A stretch of 54,309 nucleotides of DNA from an uncultured Emergencia sp. (GTDB lineage: Bacteria; Bacillota; Clostridia; Peptostreptococcales; Anaerovoracaceae). Position 1 is the first letter of the stretch, and every line of letters begins with the position of its first letter. The translations under genes and the position numbers were made by a program. Where the stretch lies: contig CALLDR010000181.1 in the NCBI GenBank assembly GCA_937997955.1, positions 1 through 54,309 on the forward strand. Direction: 5' to 3'. This document shows positions 50,509 to 54,309 of the stretch, one piece after another. Below the pieces are notes generated by a model that was not told where the DNA came from, ran no database searches, and was given only the letters and a program-made list of their open reading frames with translations.

Positions 50509-52062
50509 TTATTTGTTGATGTCGACCGATACTCCGGATTTCAATTCCACAGTGCAGTGGTCGGGCCAGACTGTGATTTGCTTGAGCCAGCGTTTTACAA
50601 GGGCCTCGTCAAATTCTGTAAGGTCAGAAGTCTGTGCTTTGATGAAATCCTGTAAGTCGGTGATGCGGCTTATCTGCTCATCTCGCTGTACTGTGTCCAA
50701 TGAAGCTTGTTGGCGCTTTTCTCTAAGCTCAAAAATCTGCTCGGCAATCTCATCGTAGGCTTCTTTGGAGTTTGCTTTTTTAACAAGCTCCTGCTGAAGT
50801 TCCATGAGTTTTTCGTCAATACCATCAACACTACTTGCGGCAGAAGTTCTGATGACTGTTGCGATGTTTTGCTGTAACTGCTGTTGGTATTTTGATTTAT
50901 CTCCAAGAAGTTCATTCAAGGCGGCTACCACGATTTCCTGTAGGTCGAGTTCGTTAATGGTTCTGGCATGACATTCAAGGCCTGTTGATTCAAGCCTGCT
51001 AACACAGCGCCAGACAACTGATTTGCAACCGCGGTTATTCCAGTGAATTCGCCTGAACATTTCGCCGCAGTCTCCGCAAATGATAATCTGTGAGAAGCAG
51101 TGGTTGCAGCTGTAACTACGCTTTTTACCATTAGCACTGGTCTTGACAACTCGCCTGCGTACCAATTCTTCCTGAACTCTCATGTAGATATCCTTTGGAA
51201 TAATGGCTTCGTGGTTACCTTCGACATAGTATTGTGGAACAATGCCGGTGTTCTTAACTCTGGTCTTGTTAAGAAAATCAGTGGTGTAAGTCTTTTGAAG
51301 AAGGGCATCACCGATGTATTTTTCGTTACGCAGAATCTTGTTAATGGTGCTGGTGTGCCACCTTGGTTTTCCTGCACCGGTTAAAATACCATCTGCTTCA
51401 AGGCCTGCAGCAATCTTATCCATGCTGTACCCTTCAAGGTATTCTCTGTAGATTCGTTTTACGATTTCAGCCTGTTCTGGGTCAATGACAAGGTTACCAT
51501 ATTCATCTTTGGTGTAACCAAGGAATCGATTGTGGTTAACTTGTACCTGACCATTCTGGTAGCGAAATTGAAGTCCAAGCTTTACGTTCTGGCTTAATGA
51601 TTGTGATTCCTGCTGGGCCAGTGAAGCCATAATTGTAAGAAGAACTTCACCCTTGGCATCCATCGTATTGATGGACTCTTTTTCAAAGAATACGGGGATG
51701 TTCTTTTCCTTTAACTGCCTGTTATACTTCAAGCAGTCTAAGGTGTTTCTGGCAAATCGGCTGATTGATTTAGTGATAATCATGTCGATAGTGCCAGCTT
51801 CGCAATCGTCAATCATGCGATTAAATTCTTCTCTGTTTTTTGTATTGGTACCGGAAATACCATCATCGGCATATATTCCGGCAAATTCCCATTCTGGATT
51901 TTTCTTAATATATTCAGTGTAGTGTTCTACCTGAGCTTCATAACTTGTTGCCTGCTCATCGCTGTCAGTACTAACTCTACAGTACGCAGCGACTCGGAGC
52001 TTAGGCTTTGCATCCTGCTTACGACCGGTATTTCCGATTTGTCGTTTGGCAGGAATGACCAT
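50509..52062 (-). CDS. large serine recombinase
   Basis: A 517-residue serine integrase. The resolvase domain has the catalytic Ser in YCRVSTD near residue 26 and the RFARNTLD Arg cluster. The recombinase domain (FLGYTKDEYGNLVIDPEQAEIVKRIYREYLEGYS) and a zinc ribbon (CNHCF, CGDC, then C...C) follow, then a coiled coil and C-terminal tail. It drives integration or excision of mobile elements such as ICEs or transposons of the TndX/Tn5397 kind. ATG 52062 follows GAGGGG; TTG 52077 would overlap the next frame. It is intact. Confidence 0.93.
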   Translation of the reverse strand: MVIPAKRQIGNTGRKQDAKPKLRVAAYCRVSTDSDEQATSYEAQVEHYTEYIKKNPEWEFAGIYADDGISGTNTKNREEFNRMIDDCEAGTIDMIITKSISRFARNTLDCLKYNRQLKEKNIPVFFEKESINTMDAKGEVLLTIMASLAQQESQSLSQNVKLGLQFRYQNGQVQVNHNRFLGYTKDEYGNLVIDPEQAEIVKRIYREYLEGYSMDKIAAGLEADGILTGAGKPRWHTSTINKILRNEKYIGDALLQKTYTTDFLNKTRVKNTGIVPQYYVEGNHEAIIPKDIYMRVQEELVRRRVVKTSANGKKRSYSCNHCFSQIIICGDCGEMFRRIHWNNRGCKSVVWRCVSRLESTGLECHARTINELDLQEIVVAALNELLGDKSKYQQQLQQNIATVIRTSAASSVDGIDEKLMELQQELVKKANSKEAYDEIAEQIFELREKRQQASLDTVQRDEQISRITDLQDFIKAQTSDLTEFDEALVKRWLKQITVWPDHCTVELKSGVSVDINK

Positions 52063-52073
52063 TACATTTCCCC

Positions 52074-52349
52074 TCAAATAACCTCGCTTTCTATGAGACT
52101 GTATATGTATTCAGCCTGTTTTACTGAATTGTCGTAATACTTTTTGATGTTCTTAAATCGGAAGAGTATCGGAGCCTTCTTTGCTTCTGGTGCTTTGTAT
52201 CTGTCATCGCGACCAAGCTTTGTTGACCTGCGCCTGATTTCCGCATCGGCAGCGTGGAGGGTTTCTTTATCAATGATAGCTGGATAGAAGTCATCACCAA
52301 TTACCGCAATGCCATTTTCAATTCGATAGCCAAGTGGTGTATGTCCCAT
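52074..52349 (-). pseudogene. internally deleted serine recombinase fragment
   Basis: A 91-residue frame that starts with the recombinase-domain motif MGHTPLGYRIENGIAVI and jumps directly to GDDFYPAIIDKETLHAADAE, which in full-length relatives lies about 60 residues later. The middle is therefore missing in frame, as are resolvase and zinc-ribbon domains. It has a good ribosome binding site (AAGGAGG) and overlaps the upstream frame at TGATG, so it could still be translated; such small proteins accompany multi-recombinase elements in clostridia. Confidence 0.65.
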
Positions 52350-52870
52350 CAAACCGCCTCCTTAAAAGTAAGACCACACTTCATGACAAATCCGACTTCC
52401 TCTCTGGAATAAAAATGAATGTGATCAACAAATCTCTCAAATAATTCTTCGTTGTATTCTTGAAGCATTGAGCCACGTTCTGCAAAGTGGAGCAAGCGTT
52501 CTGCTTCAAAGGCCCTAGAGCTGTCACCGCTCATCGTAGAGCTAATGATTTCAACATTATCCCTGTAGATGTTTGCCTGAGCAAGAAGGGCGTTCATTTC
52601 GCTGTTATACAAGACTTGGTTGATGTAGCCTTGGGCCATCAGCTTCGTTAAGGTATCGCGCTGTTCTGTATTCTGTTCCATAAGGCGCTCCAAGTGGTGG
52701 ATTCGTACTAAATTCTCATCGCCAGTATTGTTCTGAAGTGCAGAAACATATTGCGTTGGAAGAAGAAAGGAGCATACTGCGGGAACTGCGCAATTGAAAG
52801 GGAGTGAGTATGGTTCAGACAGAAGTGTGTCCGGATCATATTCACATGTTGGTGAAAATACCCCCCTCAA
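52349..52870 (-). pseudogene. C-terminal remnant of a second serine recombinase
   Basis: Residues from about 45 on (LERLMEQNTEQRDTLTKL... to HFYSREEVGFVMKCGLTF) match the coiled-coil C-terminus of serine recombinases. The first 40 residues of the open frame are an antisense reading of the neighbouring IS200 remnant and are not recombinase. So the recombinase gene was cut near 52755 and its N-terminal part is gone. Confidence 0.7.
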
Positions 52871-53060
52871 AAAATGAGCGTGTCTAGATTTATGGATTTC
52901 TTAAGGGAAAAAGCAGTCTGATCATTCACGAGCGTCACGGAATGTACAAATACAAATACGGCAATCGGAGCTTTTTGTGCCGGGAGGATTATCATTTGTC
53001 CTTGTGGGGAACAAAAGAAGCTGACATAGCGGCAGGATGAGTTCTGGAAGTACATGGTAA
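52756..53060 (+). pseudogene. IS200/IS605-type TnpA remnant
   Basis: In one plus-strand frame the translation reads SILRELRN, stop, KGVSMVQTEVCPDHIHMLVKIPPSK, stop, YGFLKGKSSLIIHERHG, KYKYGNRSFLCRE and so on. HIH is the HUH metal motif and the order matches Y1 transposase TnpA. In-frame stops at 52795, 52882 and 53038 and loss of the N-terminus make it dead. Its left end meets the recombinase remnant, so one element interrupted the other. Confidence 0.8.
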
Positions 53061-53081
53061 AGAAATCCCCTAATCTGGAAC

Positions 53082-53444
53082 GTGGAGAAGATACAGACTC
53101 AGCTGAAACGCTACAGTGGTACGTTTACAGATATGCTTAGAGAGAGTAAAAGGCTCAAAAAGACGAACGAGCAGCTTTCCGGGGGGCTGAAGGAAGCAAC
53201 CCGCAAGAGTGTGAAGCAAAAGATGCAGGACATCCAGCCTCGTCGGGATTATGATAATCCGAAATATAATGCAGCCTTTGATCGTTGTGTGGATGTGATG
53301 GTAAGGCTGATGCTGAAATATGGCTCTGCTGTGCCGGCAAAACGGAAGCTTAAGGATGGCAGACTGATGGAGCTTGGTGGGGATCGTTCGGAATTGACTA
53401 ACTGTCAGGAAGCTCCTATCCAGCAAAGGGAAAAGTCCAGCTAA
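53082..53444 (+). CDS. hypothetical protein, probably truncated
   Basis: A 120-residue frame rich in Lys, Arg and Asp. The N-terminal half is a predicted helix (MLRESKRLKKTNEQLSGGLK) followed by YDNPKYNAAFDRCVDVMVRLMLKYG. I do not recognise a family. The GTG start at 53082 has no good ribosome binding site and the frame follows the IS200 remnant, so the true N-terminus may be lost. It could be part of a mobile-element gene. Confidence 0.4.
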   Translation: MEKIQTQLKRYSGTFTDMLRESKRLKKTNEQLSGGLKEATRKSVKQKMQDIQPRRDYDNPKYNAAFDRCVDVMVRLMLKYGSAVPAKRKLKDGRLMELGGDRSELTNCQEAPIQQREKSS

Positions 53445-53467
53445 AGGAACAGCAGATGGAATATATG

Positions 53468-53526
53468 ATTTTACACGTTGCGTATTATTGAGATGCATGT
53501 TACAATGAATACACAACATGTAAAAT
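53468..53526 (+). promoter_or_regulatory. promoter flanked by a 19-bp inverted repeat
   Basis: TTGCGT (53478-53483), 17-bp spacer and TACAAT (53501-53506). Arms at 53468-53486 and 53508-53526 are complementary at 17 of 19 positions (ATTTTACACGTTGCGTATT and its near-complement). One arm covers the -35 and the other lies just after the -10, a classic repressor layout for the XRE gene that follows. Confidence 0.75.
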
Positions 53527-53544
53527 ACACTGAGAGGTATTGGA

Positions 53545-53748
53545 ATGAGCTGTAGTGAAAAGATCAAAGAATTGCGGGAAAGCACAGGGATGAATCGCAG
53601 AGAGTTTTGCGAATATTTCCGGATTCCCTATCGGACGGTAACGGAGTGGGAATTGGATAACCGTCACGCACCAGAATATGTCCTTCGGTTGTTGGAGTAT
53701 TACATCGAAAATGAGAAGCTTTGTAAGGAGAAAAAAGAGAATGGGTAA
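53545..53748 (+). CDS. small XRE-type HTH regulator
   Basis: A 67-residue DNA-binding protein with one Cro/C1-like helix-turn-helix (EKIKELRESTGMNRREFCEYFRIPYRTVTEWE). A clear inverted repeat over its promoter suggests autoregulation. The next gene begins inside its last codons (8-base overlap), so both are coupled. It may be the antitoxin-like or control partner of the RhuM gene. Confidence 0.8.
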   Translation: MSCSEKIKELRESTGMNRREFCEYFRIPYRTVTEWELDNRHAPEYVLRLLEYYIENEKLCKEKKENG

Positions 53749-54271
53749 TTCAAATATTGTTATGTATACAACAGAGGACGGATTGACCAGAATCGAGGTC
53801 ACTTTTGAAAATGATACGGTCTGGCTATCGCTGGAGCAGATGGCAGAATTGTTTCAAAGAGACAAATCTACAGTGTCACGGCATATTAAAAATATTTTTG
53901 CTGAGGGTGAATTGAAGAAGGAAGCAACTGTTGCAAAATTTGCAACGGTTCAAACGGAGGGAAACCGTCAAGTTACCAGAGATATTGAGTATTACAACTT
54001 GGATGTGATTATCTCTGTAGGATATCGCGTTAAATCCCTGCGAGGCACTCAGTTCCGTATATGGGCAAGCTCTGTTTTGAAAGAATACATGAAAAAAGGG
54101 TTTGCGCTGGACGATGAACGTTTGAAGCGCCTGGGCGGAGGAAACTATTTTGATGAATTGCTGGCTCGTATTCGGGATATTCGTTCCTCCGAAAAAGTGT
54201 TTTGGAGAAAGGTGCTGGAAATTTATGCAACAAGCATAGATTATGACCCAAGAGCGGCTGTGGTAGTATAA
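53741..54271 (+). pseudogene. RhuM-family protein, C-terminally truncated
   Basis: A 176-residue RhuM/Fic-associated family protein: IEVTFENDTVWLSLEQMAELFQRDKSTVSRHIKNIFAEGEL, then TRDIEYYNLDVIISVGYRVKSLRGTQFRIWASSVLKEYMKKGF. Full-length RhuM proteins have about 330 residues. Here, after the conserved IYATSIDYDPRA, the sequence turns to AVVV and stops, so about half is missing, by frameshift or by element insertion near 54255. The function of RhuM is unknown; it is found on pathogenicity and mobile islands. ATG 53741 follows AAGGAG. Confidence 0.8.
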
Positions 54272-54309
54272 TGTGTGTAAATTAAAAAAAATTGAGCCAA
54301 TTGCTCATC

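Noticed and set aside
52795..52884. In-frame TGA and TAG in the TnpA frame as recoding
   Set aside because: A third stop and the missing N-terminus point to decay, and no other gene here shows stop reassignment.

Overview
The window looks like chromosome from an anaerobic Clostridia-type Firmicute, possibly a gut amino-acid/betaine fermenter of the Anaerovoracaceae (Family XIII) kind; that placement is an inference. Reasons: strong AGGAGG ribosome binding sites, several TTG/GTG starts, ferredoxin and PLP enzymes, an OpuC-type betaine importer, a beta-keto acid cleavage enzyme, AzlCD and a PAS/sigma-54 regulator. The left end (CRISPR, ATPase, secreted protein) and the right end (about 48.6-54.3 kb) look AT-rich; the middle looks GC-rich, with mostly co-oriented operons.

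Layout. 1-425: short CRISPR array with type I-C-like repeats and a leader hairpin. 614-4561: AAA/DUF4143 ATPase and a large secreted Fn3 protein. 4828-11059: SWIM/SNF2 helicase, MTA/SAH nucleosidase, an integrase-core protein without DDE residues, a K+ channel and a GNAT. 11579-18753: a betaine-type ABC importer (two permeases, binding lipoprotein, ATPase) with an Fe-S protein, an O-acetylhomoserine sulfhydrylase-like enzyme and a histidine-ammonia-lyase homologue from which the cofactor-forming Ala-Ser-Gly triad is missing. The set reads as uptake and MIO-independent cleavage of a quaternary-ammonium amino acid; ergothioneine is the best guess.

18935-20535: gamma carbonic anhydrase-like protein and an AEC transporter. 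20831-31269: catabolic regulon with an HpaI aldolase, TetR repressor, MATE exporter, ketopantoate-reductase-like protein, creatinase-like M24 protein, Asp/hydantoin racemase, MFS transporter and two zinc alcohol dehydrogenases. Three promoters there (aldolase, tetR, reductase operon) each carry three CTAG-type cores exactly 12 bp apart. 31379-34985: sigma-54 activator facing a consensus -24/-12 promoter that drives a second reductase and a BKACE enzyme. 35243-48555: SbcCD, AzlCD with a LysR regulator, an amidohydrolase, an SDR, small membrane proteins and an RlmD-type methyltransferase.

48556-54309 is a horizontally acquired island: a TIR-like putative defence effector, a large serine recombinase with two degenerate recombinase remnants, a dead IS200 TnpA, an XRE regulator with its own operator and a truncated RhuM.

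A trait seen across the window is that many gene ends and intergenic gaps contain imperfect tandem repeats with 15-35 bp periods. Unit sequences differ from place to place and several units include the stop codon of the preceding gene. This suggests recurring local tandem duplication at unconstrained sites.
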